Positions 37,905 through 50,004 of a DNA stretch of 64,000 nt are shown here, in pieces. A program made the position numbers and the translations under genes. Origin of the DNA: Alisma plantago-aquatica (Eukaryota > Streptophyta > Magnoliopsida > Alismatales > Alismataceae); assembly GCA_963693085.1 (NCBI GenBank), contig OY856409.1, forward strand, positions 665,909,591 through 665,973,590, read 5' to 3'. The notes beneath the pieces were generated by a model. It did not search any database. It had not been told where the DNA came from and saw only the letters and a program-made list of their open reading frames with translations. Within the stretch, counting starts at the first letter, position 1. Each line of letters begins with the position of its first letter.

Positions 37905-38910
37905 CCAAACGGTCTTGTTCCTTCAAGGTTCAAACGGTTTGAAACCGTTTGGTAAAGGTGGTGCTTGAGACCGTTTTCCCAAGCAAGTAGGTGAAGACCG
38001 TTTGCCCAAGTTTGACTTTTGAAACCACATGGGCACAAACGTTTTGGGATCATTTGGCCCCAAACGGTCTTGAGACCGTTTGGACTCAAACGGTCTTTAG
38101 ACAATTTGGTCCAAGCCTCCTCAAAACCGCATGGTCCAAAGATGGTCTCAACAACACCAATCAGTTTGGGGTTCTCAATATTGATTCCTTCAATCATTGA
38201 ATTCATGGAACCAATCATCAATTGGACCTATCATCATACTTCAATTGAGTTAAATAGGTAAAACTTCAATTGATTTCACCCTCAATTGACCCTCAATCAG
38301 TCCTCAATTATGGTTTGAATCAATTGAATTAGGGTTTGGAATCGATGATCCTTCAACACTAATCAATGCAAGATTAGTTACTTTAAAACCATTGAACCAT
38401 CATCCAAATTGAGCATGACCTGACCCCAAACGGTCTTGAGGTCGTTTGGATGACCACCAAACGGTCTTGAGACTGTTTGATCATCACATCATCAAAATCC
38501 AAGTCAACCAACTAGGGTTTGGATCATTGGATTGATCACCAAATCAGCAATTGATTACACTTTAACTTAGTATCATTGGATCATCAATTGCTTAAACATA
38601 CTCACCCCTAGACCTCCAAACGGTCTTGGGTGACCTCCAAACGGTCTTGAGACCATTTTTATGAGCTCCAAACGGTCTTGATACCGTTTCGCTCATCCAA
38701 CCCTTGGATTCTAGTGAAAAATCATTAGGGTTTGAGCTATTGGGTTGATCATCAAATCAACACTTAATTGCAAAGTGATTTGGTACCTTTAGACCTTCAA
38801 TTGGTCAACTATACTTAACCCCAGACCTCCAAACGGTCTTGGGTGATCCCCAAATGGTCGTGAAACCGTTTGGGTGATTCCCAAACGGTTTTGAAACCAT
38901 TTGGGCTAAT
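37905..38910. repeat. AAACGGT/ACCGTTT palindrome field in the E2 5' LTR
   Basis: This is the counterpart of 8380-9330. Many CCAAACGGTCTTGAGACC-type inverted repeats are present. It carries one extra half-site pair near 38085 that the left LTR lacks. Confidence 0.85.
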
Positions 38911-38952
38911 CAACCTAAAATCTCAAATCAACTCATTGGAATTTCAGCACTA

Positions 38953-39690
38953 ATTTCAATTAGGGTTTTCCCAATTGATTAGCCTTCATCTCATGATTCC
39001 TTGGGAATTAATCCATCAAATTTTGTGATTCATTAAAAAAAATATTTAGGAACAGGATATAAAACGGTCAACCCTTGGTCAACTCAGTCAAATGGTTTTG
39101 AAACCGTTTGCCCAAAAAGTTAAATTAATCAAGCTGAAAATCAGCACTTAATCCAATTAGGTTTTCCTAATTGATTAGCCTTCAAATCACGATTCCTTGG
39201 GAGTTAATCCATAAAATTTGGTGAGTCATTAACCAACATAATTAGTAACAGTAATATCAAACGGTAAAACCTTGGTCAACTCACTCAAACGGTTTTGAAA
39301 CCGTTTTCCCAAAAAGTTAAATTATCAAGCTGAAAAATTAGCACTTAATCCAATTAGGTTTGCCTAATTGATTAGCCGTAAACTCACGATTCCTTGGGAG
39401 TTAACCCATAAAATTTGGTGATTCATTAACCAACATAATTAGGAATAGTAATTGCAAACGGTCAACCCTTGTTCAACTCACTCAAACGGGTTTGAAACCG
39501 GTTTCCCAAAAAGTTAAATTAATCAATCTGAAAAATCAGCACTTAATCCAATTAGGTTTGCCTAATTGATTAGCCTTCAACTCACGATTCCTTTGGAGTT
39601 AACCCATCAAATGTTGTGAGTCATTAACCAACATAATTGGGAACAGTAATAGCAAACGGTCAACCCTTGTTCACATAACTCAAATGGTTT
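38953..39690. repeat. 198-bp tandem array in the E2 5' LTR
   Basis: Units start near 38953, 39152, 39350 and 39548, and each ends with an ACTCAAACGG...AAACCG palindrome. Unit order and length parallel the left LTR, but single-unit differences suggest independent drift. Confidence 0.85.
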
Positions 39691-41175
39691 TGAAACCGTT
39701 TGCTCCCAAATGGTTTCAAACCGTTTGCTCTCAAACGGTTTGGTGAAACCGCATGAGCAATTAACTCAAAACCGTATGAACCATGATTTCTTTGGAAAAA
39801 GTATCCAAGATGATGTCATAATCATCTACCTTCGTCCCTGAAGTTATAACAACTTCTGATTTCATGAAATAACCATTTTCAACCAGCAATTAAACAAGAT
39901 AATGAAGGAATCATTGAAATTGCAAGATTAATGGTTGAATAACAATGAAAAAGGGTTCACATTATAAAACCCGCCTCCAATTGAGCTCCAAAGCTCCATT
40001 TCCACGGCAACAATGGTGGATGCAACTCCTTTCACCATTCCAAGGCTCTTACTCAAGGTTTGATTGAAAAGGAATGGTTAGAGTTGGAGAGGAGTTCGAA
40101 ATAGGAAGAAATCCATAATTTATTTTCGATTTCCACCATGGAATCAAGGTGAAATGGATCAAGAACCTTACCAACAGGTTGGGGGTCGTCCTTCTGATCC
40201 TCCCAAGCACCCATGGTCGTTTCCCAAGAAAGGAGAAGAAGTGGGGTCGAAAACGCCTTCCATTTGGCTTGTAAAGGGTCTTTTTATAAGAAATTCAAGG
40301 AGAGAGAAAGTGCCTTATAAAAATTCATTTAATCCCAAAAATATGGCCGCCTCTTCCCCCTTATCTTCCTTAGGGACGAGGCTATCTTGTTTTCCTTTTA
40401 TCCCTCTCAATTATCCATGATTTAAAGAAAAGCAAATTAAGCACCTTAAATCATATTATATTAATATCCATATGTGAGTGGATATTTCTTTTTCTTATAA
40501 AATTGTGTGTGAGTTATCCACTCCCTTGGATATTTTCGTGGTCCTTGCAAAGATCAAGGACGTCACACATACATCTGAATCCAACCATTTTAATTTTGGT
40601 TGAAGGCCCTTTCATTAATACATTTATTTTTGCCCTAAATCGAATTAGGGTTTCAATTAGGATTAAATCATGATTATTTTAATATCAAGATTCTCTCTCC
40701 TCCAACTTAACTCAAATGAGGCACCCCTCTCATTTTATTTGCTCTACATGATGAAAAGAAGAATTAAGGACCTTATTGAAGTGATAATTTGCATATTGAA
40801 CCCTAGGTTTGGGGTAAATTGCACTTTACACCAAAACTAGGTTTTAATGCACAAACCTTACTTTATCAGCTCTTTCTTGGTACTCAGGATACCATAAGCC
40901 ATACCTTTGCATCATATTCATTCTCATGATGCATCAACACATGAGGAACATATTATCATGCACAATTTGCACTTAAACCCCTTAACTTGGGTAATTTGCA
41001 CTTTAGTCCAAAACAAACAAAACATTGATTTCACAATGTTCAAAAAGGACTAGAATTGCAACATAGGTTCCTCTTGAGGCCTAATTACTTTTCACAAGAT
41101 GAGATTAAGCATTTAATCACCTTTCTTAATCAAAACACCTAGGGTTAGAGTATAACCCAGGTCAGGGATGTTACA

Positions 41176-42519
41176 TTCTCCATGATGTCCACAACTAGTG
41201 TACCCTTGTCCACCTTTGTCATTACATGCGCCATGTCCAAAAATGGCTTTCCCAAGAACAAAGAGATATTGCTATCCATGTGCTTCATCATATTGCATTG
41301 CTCCTGATCATTAGGTGACCTTGAATTATCTGACATATTGATCTCAAATCTGTCATCTTTAATTCCCATGGTCAAGCACCCTCTACCCATCTCCCAGATC
41401 ATGTCAGTTGTTTCTTGGAATGGTCTCCCTAATAAAATCTCATTGCCATGGTCATATTGCATCTACATCACCATGCAGTCTGTAGGGAAAAAAAATGGTC
41501 CACCTTGACAAGTACATCCTCCAAATACCATACAATTTCATCACTGAGTTGTCTACCAATTGGATTGGCATGCTGCTCTTCCTAGACGTTTTGAGACCGA
41601 TCTTCCTGAATGTAGATAAGGGTATCAAGTTGATGCTCGCCCCTGAATCACAGAGTGCATCCCCAAACTTTTTCTTCCTGATGTAACATGTGATGTTGAA
41701 GCAACCAGGATCCTGTCTCTTTGGTGGTAGTGTACCTAAAATGAAGGCACTGACTTGCTCTCTCAGTACAACTACCTCAGCATTAGGGATCTTCCTCTTC
41801 TTATTAATGATATACTTCAGAAATTTACCATATGACGGTATTTGTTCAATCACATCAATCAACTGTATGTTCACAGAAAGCTTCCTAAATCTATCTAGAA
41901 ATTTCTTGAATTGCCAATCCATATTTGTTGCCTTCAAGCTGTAAGGATATGGAACCGGTACCGTCTGTGTTCTTTGATGTGGTGGCACATATGAAGTCCT
42001 CTTTTCCACTTCAGATTCTTGATTTGGCTCTTCCCCTGAGTTTCCTACCTCAATTTCAACCTGTGCCGGCTCTACCATTGGGTCACCACTATCATTAGGC
42101 TTGGTCATCTCAGTCTCCACGGTCCTTGGAGTCAATGTCTTCTTCTGACTTCTCAGTAGTATGGCGTTGACCTACTGGTTTCCTGTTGGAGTGTCAATGT
42201 TTCCCGGAAAACCTTGTTGTGTAGGATTCTTCAAGGCCGCCATGTCTATTGCTAGATGAGACAAAGTTGTCTCAAATCTCCTCATCTGCTCCCCTTGATT
42301 CTGGAGATCACATTGGAAATTGTTTATCAATTGTTCATTTTGCTTCACTATCCTGTTAAGAATTTCATTTGTGCTCTCCTCTACTGCAGGTCACTACTAC
42401 TGATTGTTCCTGTGCTGGTTTTATTGATCCGGATCCTGCAGGAAATTGTTTGGGTCTTTCCAACAAAACTTGAGATCCTTTCTCCATGAGTAGTCATTGT
42501 TCCTATATCCTTGCTGACA
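41176..42519 (-). pseudogene. pro: E1 gag end and aspartic protease, interrupted
   Basis: After a gag tail with a QGYRNNDYSW motif and a polar linker, the minus strand encodes DPGCFNI followed by DALCDSGASINLIPLS. The DSGA box is the aspartic protease active site, which would cut the Gag-Pol chain. A run of eight A on the plus strand (about 41488-41495) marks a frameshift, and a TAG follows near 41463. The next frame carries LLGRPF and then, about 50 residues on, a second LFLGKPF segment. Normally one such flap is expected, so part may be duplicated. The frame then runs into E2 at 41176 and resumes in pol at 4806. Confidence 0.82.
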
Positions 42520-42526
42520 CATGTAC

Positions 42527-43201
42527 TTTTTTTTTTGGGAAAGTTAAACTTTCATTGATTAGTATGCATCATGGATGCAATGAACGTATGGGTTACAAAA
42601 GTCGGGTTCAACATTATGAGCATGTAACATAGTACAATGCATATTTGGAATATTCAAAGGGAAATTAGGTGGGGGATCCTCATAGAAAGTTATAGTAGTG
42701 TCTGTATTATGGATTTTGACAAGTCTATCGACCTCCGCAATCTGAATTCTTGATGCTTTATGAATGATGACAATCCAATCCCTACTAAGATATGTTGTAA
42801 TAGCGGAAAGGTATCTACGTAGTACAGGATGTTTAGTAATGTGATTGTTAATAGCTGCTACCGTGGTTGCTGAATCTGTTTCAATGATAATAGAATTCCA
42901 TTGAAAGTTCAAGATAGACAATAAAGCAAAATCTATTGCAACACATTCTGCTTCTAGAAAAAATGAAGTATAAATTCGTTTAGATCCTCCATAAAGCCAT
43001 AGACCTTGATGTGAGCGTCCAATGAAACCAACAATGGTACGTGAAGGAGTAATAGATGCATCAACATTAATTTTTATCCACTGGAATGGTGGATGTAGCC
43101 AGGGAGTAATTGAAGTATCCAACTGATTTGTAGAATGGTATAAATCCTGATCATCATTCCAAACATTGTGAATAACAAAAACCTTTTGTCGTATACAGTT
43201 G
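42527..43201 (-). mobile_element. 5'-truncated LINE tail with RNase H domain, inserted in E1 gag
   Basis: The 675-bp insert starts on the plus strand with a poly(T) run (42527-42536), a poly(A) tail read backward, and is flanked by CATGTAC (42520-42526) and CATGTTC (43202-43208), a 6-of-7 match. Its minus strand encodes the RNase H-like end of a plant LINE ORF2: IKINVDASI, EAECVAIDFAL and IIETDSATTV keep the D-E-D acidic pattern. Only the last about 210 residues of ORF2 are present. It is not closely similar in sequence to the tail of the full-length LINE here, so it is another family. Confidence 0.85.
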
Positions 43202-43207
43202 CATGTT

Positions 43208-44118
43208 CTGGGCCCTTCTTCATCCAACAAATTATTATCCTTCTCTAACAGCTTCCTTGCTATCAAGTCTAGCTTCTCATTCAAAGAGGTGATAACTTTA
43301 GACTCCCCTATGCTTTTGATCTTCTCTGGATGATCTCTCTCATTACCCCATGCCTAATTCTTTGCCATAATTTTCAAAATGTCCTGACACATAGAGGGTG
43401 AGTTGTTGATAAAGAACCCCGAGCTTGCACTATTGTAGGTAACACACTCATTTTTGTGTATTCCAAAGTAGAACATCTTGACTTGGTTCTCCATATCTAT
43501 CCCATGGTGTGGCACCTTCCCAAGCATGTTCTGAAAATGCTCCCAAGCTTCGGAATAGGATTCAGATGCCTGTTGTTTGAAATTGTGAATGTTCCTCACC
43601 AGCTCGTTTGTCTTTTCTGGAGGAAAGTACCTTTCAAAGAATGCCTCGATCATTTGATCCCATGTATCAATCAACTCGTTTGGCAGGTTGTGCAGCCATT
43701 CTTTTGCCTTGTCCACTAGTGATGATGGGAACAACTTCAGATAAATAACTGTCTGTGAAAACCTATCCACTTTCACCATGTCACAACACTCCACAAAGTT
43801 GATGATGTGTGTCACGGGGTCTTCGTGAGTGTGCCCATAAAAATCTTGTGATTTGATGAGTGCAATCAGCCCTGGATCAATCTTGTATTGTGCTACATTC
43901 ACATTCAATTACTTGATAGGTCCTATCTGTGCAGCTGAGGAAGATGCCTTTATCATCTCCCATATGGTCCTTTCGGCCCATAGATTACCGTCCCCCATTG
44001 CTTGTTGAACAATTGTCAACGGTATGTCCTCTATTGCAGTTGTTTGAACTGGAATCTCAATGGTGATTGGGACCACTGGTGTAGATTCTCCGTAGTCCGT
44101 GGTCTGTGTTGACACCAT
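43208..44118 (-). pseudogene. gag: E1 gag (Retrotrans_gag-type), N-terminal stop and LINE interruption
   Basis: The minus strand encodes a capsid-type protein: HIINFVECCD, the WLHNLP motif, FFERYFPP, a Q-rich SYSEAWEHF segment, and a PHHGIDMENQVKMFY stretch, all typical of Athila/Tat gag. The first part starts at the ATG at 44118 and ends at a TAA (43909-43911), in frame with the main part that starts at 43908. A stop near 43354 and the LINE insertion further break it. Gag would form the virus-like particle. Confidence 0.87.
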
Positions 44119-44283
44119 GCACTAGTACCTGAAAATATGGAATCATTTAGTCACGATACTTAATAGATAAAATTTGTCTTATATGTATGCAATATATTTC
44201 AATGATTAAAATAAAGTTGCAAGAAATAAAAGGTGGGCTAGAGTGGCTTTCCGCAACACTCATAGTGCTGAAACTTCGTCATC

Positions 44284-44301
44284 TCCTCGGCAACGGAGCC
44301 A
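44284..44301 (-). promoter_or_regulatory. E1 primer-binding site (tRNA-Asp type)
   Basis: On the minus strand TGGCTCCGTTGCCGAGGA resembles the complement of the tRNA-Asp 3' end (TGGCGCCGTTGCCGGGGA type) used by Athila elements. It lies between the probable LTR end and gag. Confidence 0.8.
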
Positions 44302-44308
44302 AAAAACT

Positions 44309-45647
44309 TGACATGACAAAACTGTGCATATAAATGCAAGTGTACTCGTTGAGTAATATAGGCCTATTTGAGGCCCGAGTCAAACTCAGGGAGACGATTA
44401 AAAGGTTGAGTATGAGTTTAAACAAAGCAAAAGAAAATGAATAAAAATAAAGGGTGATTGATTCAAATGAGATGGATTCCTTAAGATTTCCGATTTCACC
44501 ACAAGGTCTCGTTATATCTTATTTTTACCAAATTAACATAAATTTTACTTCTACCCTGGATAGAAAGCATGTAGTCATAATTGCTCACTTCCATGGTGTA
44601 ATTCACTACCTAGATCTAAGATAATTCCACGTCTGTAGAAATTTATATCTTAGTCTATGTGCATTATCGACGACTCTGGGTTTCTTTCCACTAGCCATAC
44701 GCTACCTTTCCCAAGAACGTGTAGGAAAGTGTATAACTTGTAATTTTCAGACTTTTAATCTTCCTTCTGGAGCAATTATCAATCTAAAATTCTACCAATG
44801 GTGATCAAGCATAGGTAGATCATTCAATTCCATAATTATATATCCATAAATAAAGAGAAAACTATATTAATTCATGCCAAAGTCAATACAACGATTCCCC
44901 GGGCTACTCCTGGGTCCTAAGGAAAGGAGGGGTTTAGCCCCGCATGGTTCTCAATTGTGAATACATGGAGAGAGGAGAAAAATGTGGGAAACATGAAAGA
45001 AATTCATGTAACCCCTGAAGAGAAGGTGTTCCGGATGATCCTCCTCGAGAAACACACGTTTGGTAATCTTCCGGCAACAAAATCATCCGTCGGAGGTGCT
45101 CGGATCTCCCGATTGACGTCCTTCGATTTCGTGCTCATCTCTCTCTCTTCTCCGGGTTATGTGCGGTGCAACATGAGATGACCCCAGGTCTAGCCATCCT
45201 TCGTTAGGTTATAGTCCAACTTATGGTACCACATAATGTGGACCGTCGGATCTAGACGATCTGATCGGATGTCGGTGGCGCCGACAGCCTCGGGTGCGGT
45301 CCTTGCCTTGCTGAGTCAGTACCACCGACAAGAGGGTCAGTGGCACCGAGTCTTCTACTCTTTCTTTTCCTGAACACTGTTGCAATTTCGGTGGCACCGA
45401 CTGTGGAGGGTCGGTGGCACCAACTTTTCACTGTTCATGAAGTACCTAAAAAAATAGAGAAAAGCATATGTAAGGCCGGGAAATACATAAAATCATCTAA
45501 ATATGATAAAATAAGCATAATTTCATGCAACCAAAGTGTACATGCCAAAAATAATGAATTATGAAAGGATAGTCAAGAAAATGACAAATAAATGCATAAA
45601 ATAAATATAAAATAGGCCTGTAAAAGTGACTCAAAATTCATGCATCA
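44309..45647 (-). repeat. E1 probable 5' LTR (about 1.34 kb)
   Basis: The inner end is set by the primer site (LTR end TCATGTCA on the minus strand, near 44309). The outer end is placed at 45647, where the minus strand would begin TGATGCATGA; this outer limit is less certain because the partner LTR is outside the window. Several GTCGGTGGCACCGAC-like palindromes lie at 45265-45440. Confidence 0.6.
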
Positions 45648-48051
45648 AGGACTTTGAGATGCACCACCAAATGGAGCAAGAGGTGTCGCCATTGTTGTGA
45701 TATGGTACTCCATTTGAAAGTGCCTCAAGCTTGTCTTCTTGGCATCACCGCTAGATGGATCACCATGACGCCTATGATTCTAGCTTTTCTCTACTTCCTT
45801 GAAGCTCCAACAACAATGATGAGCTGGAAGGAAGCTATATCCATGAATTGCACTCAAGTCAGTGTTGTTGCATCTAGGAGATGTCGTGTACCTCCCTGGG
45901 GCACCTGTAGACCTAGGACAAGATTTACATGGTATCAAGAGATTTTTAGGTAGTGGTGGGAGTAATAGTGAGACATAGGCATAATCCAATCCACACGTGT
46001 CTCTGACCATACAAGCAAAACCCGAAAAATTGGGAAAAACAACAAAACATGAAAAGTTACAAAACAACATAAAAATCACAAAGAATCATGAAAATTTTGA
46101 AAAGTGCTACACATTTAGGCCTGTAAAAAGTCATGACTAGTCACAATGTTCTAAAAAAATTGATTATGTTTGTTACTATAGGTAGGCATAGGTGGGATAA
46201 GGAGCTAGGAAGCACAGAGATGGGCACATACATGAGAAACAAAAATTTTAAAAATCTAGCACATGAACATGACAATTCCTTTTACACACACATATATACA
46301 AATGTATATGTATATTTATATATATATAAATTTAGAATTTACAAAAATATTCAAACCACATTGGAATCCATGCAGCCAACCAAGTTTGCTAAATATTATG
46401 GACACATACAATTAGATGTATATAAGGGGAGGGAGAGAAGATAGTAAGGGTGCTTTAATGTTCCGAAATACCAACACTAAACAAAAAAATTCATATCACA
46501 AGATTCTTGATTATCCTATATAACAACTTGCATCATATAATTTAAAAGTAGAATTAAATAATAAAATACAATACAAAAATAATAAATCATTATGAAAATT
46601 AGTGAAGAAATGAATAGTAATGGAAGCAGACAAGTGATGGCGGTGTAAGGATGAAGAGAAAGAAGATGAGGTGGAGAATCAAATGATGGCTGCTATGAAA
46701 TTTAAACAAGGGGATGCTAAGAAATTTTAAAAGACAGTTGGAATTTGAAGGGATAAGTGGAATGTTGCATTGAAGACATGGAGTAGGAGATGATGACAAG
46801 AAGCAGAGCTGAAGAGGGGTACAACAAGGGGCCATGGGTTTAAGGGGGTACAAAAAAATAAGAAAAGGATAATAAGGGATGTGTGTCAGTGGAGTTGGGG
46901 TGGATGTCAACATAAATTGAGGGAAGAGGAAGAATAGTCGTTTGGTATTAAGAGTAAGGGAGTGGGAAGCAATGTTGGGTAATGGGGGAGGGGTCGTCGG
47001 TGTGAGGGGATAGGGTTTTGGATAGAAGATGCAACTGGACAGAAGGTGAAGGAGGGGGTTGTTAGGATAGAAAGTAAGAAGAAGAGAGGTACTATATTAA
47101 CTTTGGTTAAGAAGTCATAAAAGGAGGTGGGAGGAAGAAGAGTTTGGGGGGAAGAAGAAATAGAGTTAGAGGCGGAATAAGAGTTTTAGGAGAAGAAGAT
47201 GAAATGGAGGAAGGAGAACTAGGGGTAGAAGACGAGTTTCAATAGAAGAAGAAGAAATGGAGGAAGGAGGGATAGGGGAAAAGGAAGCACAAATTTTAGT
47301 GGTGGCTAGTGGAGGAGTGTGGAGGCAACCTCCCTTCATGCAGTGGCAGTTGGACCAACTATTTGCTGCTACTTCTGGTCCCCAGGTGGTGCCATTAACT
47401 GGTCAAGTTGTTGTTGGTCCAATGGCGGTCGTGGGACTTGGCAAGGTGCTTGCATCTACTTCTAGTCCAGTGGTAGTGGATCCCCATTACGCTCTAGTTG
47501 TTGTTGTGACTAGAGGAGGGAAAATGATTAGGTCTCCCATTAAGGTGGTGACTCCTCCTTTGTTTCTAGCTTCTACATTGCTCCCATGGAGCAACTAATG
47601 AACTGTTGTGAGATGAAATGGGAGAAGGGGGCTAGGGGTATTAGGATTAGGAGTTGGGGGGAAGGAACACAATAGTGCTTTGAGGGGTTTTGGAGGGTTT
47701 ATGTTTTCTTTTGTTTTGATTAAGTAATGGGTTGGAATGGCCATATACAGATTGTGTCCTAGCCATGTCTAGGCCGTGTGTAGCCCCTAAATTGTAAAAA
47801 AGAATTTGGACTACCCGGAGCCATGTCCATCGCATCTCCAAAGCATGTCCATGTCGGACAAATGTCTAGAACTTGTTGGTATGTATGCTCATAGAGCTAA
47901 TCATATGATGGTTGCATTAAACCATAATGTAATTGATTTAAAATTGGAAGAAAAATAGATGACAATAATACATAAAAGTAGAATGTGTGTTGACTGATGA
48001 CAGAGTATCATTAGTCATTATATTGGATATCAAGGCAAACACATTGGTGCA
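45648..48051. other. Unassigned DNA between E1 and E4
   Basis: I find no transposon ends and no known domain here. The part at about 46600-47280 is strongly purine-rich on the plus strand (GAGGAAGAAG-type runs). A 113-codon plus-strand frame at 47257-47598 begins MEEGGIGEKEAQILVVASGG. It has no recognisable domain and its composition follows the purine bias, so I do not call it a gene. This may be older repeat or low-copy DNA into which E1 and E4 inserted. Confidence 0.4.
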
Positions 48052-49740
48052 TGTTAGGGAATAGTATACCGGAAGACCCACCTTGAAAATGATACATGGA
48101 AACCATGTAATGGTAGTTAGAATTGACTCTCAAAGTGATAGTGGTGATTGTAGTTCTTATACTTGAAGTCACTACACCCATCAGATGTTGTTTGATGAAC
48201 TTTGACACCATCCAACATGACCTTGAATAAAGGTTGCCATAAAGGTGGTGCTCGGGTACATTGTGAAACATGGGGATTGACTGTAAGTGATGTATATGGA
48301 TTTGTCTCTCCTACCAGAGTTATATCTTGGCTACTTAATAAAAAAGACTAAGAAACGTATGGACACACTCATGTGAGTCAATATGTGATATGTGATTTTA
48401 GATGCATCTCATATAGTCTGCTCTAGTTCAAGGAACTTAGATTGATTGTTAAGAATATGATGATTCCATGCATGTTCAGCTTGGATATCTAAGACAAAGA
48501 AACTATACAATCACAATAACACTGATCACATATTGTAAGTTGAAGTTGTTTTCTAGCCTTCCAATTACTTGGGTAGAAATGAAGTGTTTCTAGATACCAC
48601 TCTTTGTCTGTGATGTCATAACCTAGTTATGGACATTCACTACCAACATAATATGGGACCTATTGGGTCACACACATAGCATGCACTTGGAATAGGAGTT
48701 TACTCATGGATAAGATTTAACTTGATTAATAAGAGTACTTTGTTCATCAACTTAAGCAACATTTGCTGCGTGTCCACCAAATGGGATGTCTAGTCAACCG
48801 ACTGGTGTGTGATTCGATCGAATGGAATGTCCATTTGACCGACTGAAAACCATTTTACACCAGCCGATGGTACCAGCCAGTCTACCATTTGGAGTGTCCA
48901 CTCGACCGAATGGACATTGTTCCTAGTTGATGGTAAAAAACCCCATTCGACCAATTGGAGTGTGGAATCGGTTGACTAGATGCGAAACAACTAGTTTGAC
49001 TATGTCAAACGATCGATGACATGCATAACCATGTGCATTGATCATTATATTGAAGGACAAAGTTATTGTGTTGCTGATGACAAGCCAATCCACCGACTAG
49101 ATAGTCTAGTCAACTGAAATGACCAATTTTACTAGGTTAAAGGATCAATGACATGCATAACATTGTGCATTGATCATCACATTTAAATCCAAACTTATCG
49201 CGCTGCTGACCACAAGCCAATCAACCACCTGGATAGTCCACTAGCCACCAAACCATGAAGTCTATCTTTTTGTATCCCCTGGGTTTTGGAAATCCTAACC
49301 CCTTCCGCTCTTATATAAGGAGGGGGTGGTCAAGGCTCTAAAAAAACCTTCTCTCAGCATTGTGGTAAGAAGTTTTATCCACGAAAGGGAGAGACAATAA
49401 GGGATAAGGAAGTCAATGCTAGCACATTGACAACGAACGGACAATTCCTTCCCGTCATCTCTGGAAGTGCAACATGAAGTTACCAATGATCCACATGGAG
49501 TACATAGAGGTGAGGATAATTTTGTCCCCACACTAGGAGGACACCATCGACAATCATCTGTGTGCTTCTTGTGAAGGAAGCACACCTCTCCAAGGATTGT
49601 CTCTGGACTTTCTCTAGGACCAGGCATATGCCTTGCACCATCTTTCCTATTATATAATTGTTGTTGTGATCCACTGATTATGGGAATATGGAAAGCAATA
49701 TTTATTTCTATTACCGACTCAGTCGCTATATTTCCCTACA
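48052..49740 (+). repeat. E4 5' LTR (1689 bp)
   Basis: It begins TGTTAGGGAA and ends TTTCCCTACA, terminal inverted ends typical of copia LTRs, and is followed by a primer site. It holds a TATA box (49312-49318) about 430 bases before the end. Confidence 0.87.
49312..49318 (+). promoter_or_regulatory. E4 LTR TATA box
   Basis: TATATAA sits in CGCTCTTATATAAGGAGG, preceded by a C-rich stretch, at a position suitable for the start of the R region. Confidence 0.65.
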
Positions 49741-49756
49741 TTAGTATCATAGCCAC
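49741..49756 (+). promoter_or_regulatory. E4 primer-binding site, degenerate
   Basis: TTAGTATCATAGCCAC directly follows the LTR and is two bases away from TTGGTATCAGAGCC, the initiator-Met tRNA complement. The changes suggest age. Confidence 0.75.
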
Positions 49757-49897
49757 ATCAACTTACTATGTTTTCGTAGTTAATAGATATGATCAGATTT
49801 GATTTTATCATTTATTTTGTTGCACACCATGTGAATACTTCAATTATTAATGTGCATATCTGATTAAATACCACATACACTAGGTAATTCCTGTAGG

Positions 49898-50004
<107 letters not shown>

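Larger units (their letters stand above)
4807..41175 (-). mobile_element. E2: giant-LTR, non-coding gypsy-type element (LARD)
   Basis: Two near-identical terminal repeats of about 6.8 kb (4807-11599 and 34328-41175) surround an interior that is only 1151 + 1003 bases once the nested E3 array is set aside. On the minus strand the LTR begins TGTAACATCC and ends GGTCGCCACA. The primer site next to the right LTR matches the initiator-Met tRNA end, and a purine-rich motif CGAGGATGAAAT adjoins the left LTR. These fix the orientation. No gag or pol is recognisable, so the element must have moved with enzymes from a relative. The purine-tract style (TTTCGAGGATGAAAT) is typical of Tekay/Del-like gypsy elements, but this is inference. 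The left LTR starts TA instead of TG on the plus strand, a point mutation. Confidence 0.88.
34328..41175 (-). repeat. E2 5' LTR (6848 bp)
   Basis: It begins TGTGGCGACC and ends GATGTTACA on the plus strand, and matches 4807-11599. It repeats the same internal blocks: TATA-like run (34892-34909), TTAGGGTTT array (37145-37490), AAACGGT palindrome field (37905-38910) and 198-bp tandem array (about 38953-39690). Single-base differences and short indels separate the two copies. In an LTR element such differences accumulate after insertion. Confidence 0.92.
41176..45647 (-). mobile_element. E1 right part: 5' LTR, primer site, gag and protease of the Athila-like element
   Basis: From right to left the segment holds a probable 5' LTR, a tRNA-Asp-type primer site, gag, a truncated LINE inserted in gag, an aspartic protease and the point where E2 inserted. 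TTCTC at 41176-41180 is the right copy of the E2 target duplication. The element continues at 4806. Confidence 0.9.

Noticed and set aside
47257..47598. 113-codon plus-strand frame
   Set aside because: Composition follows the local purine bias, there is no domain, and no promoter or splice context was seen. It is mentioned only within the unassigned region.
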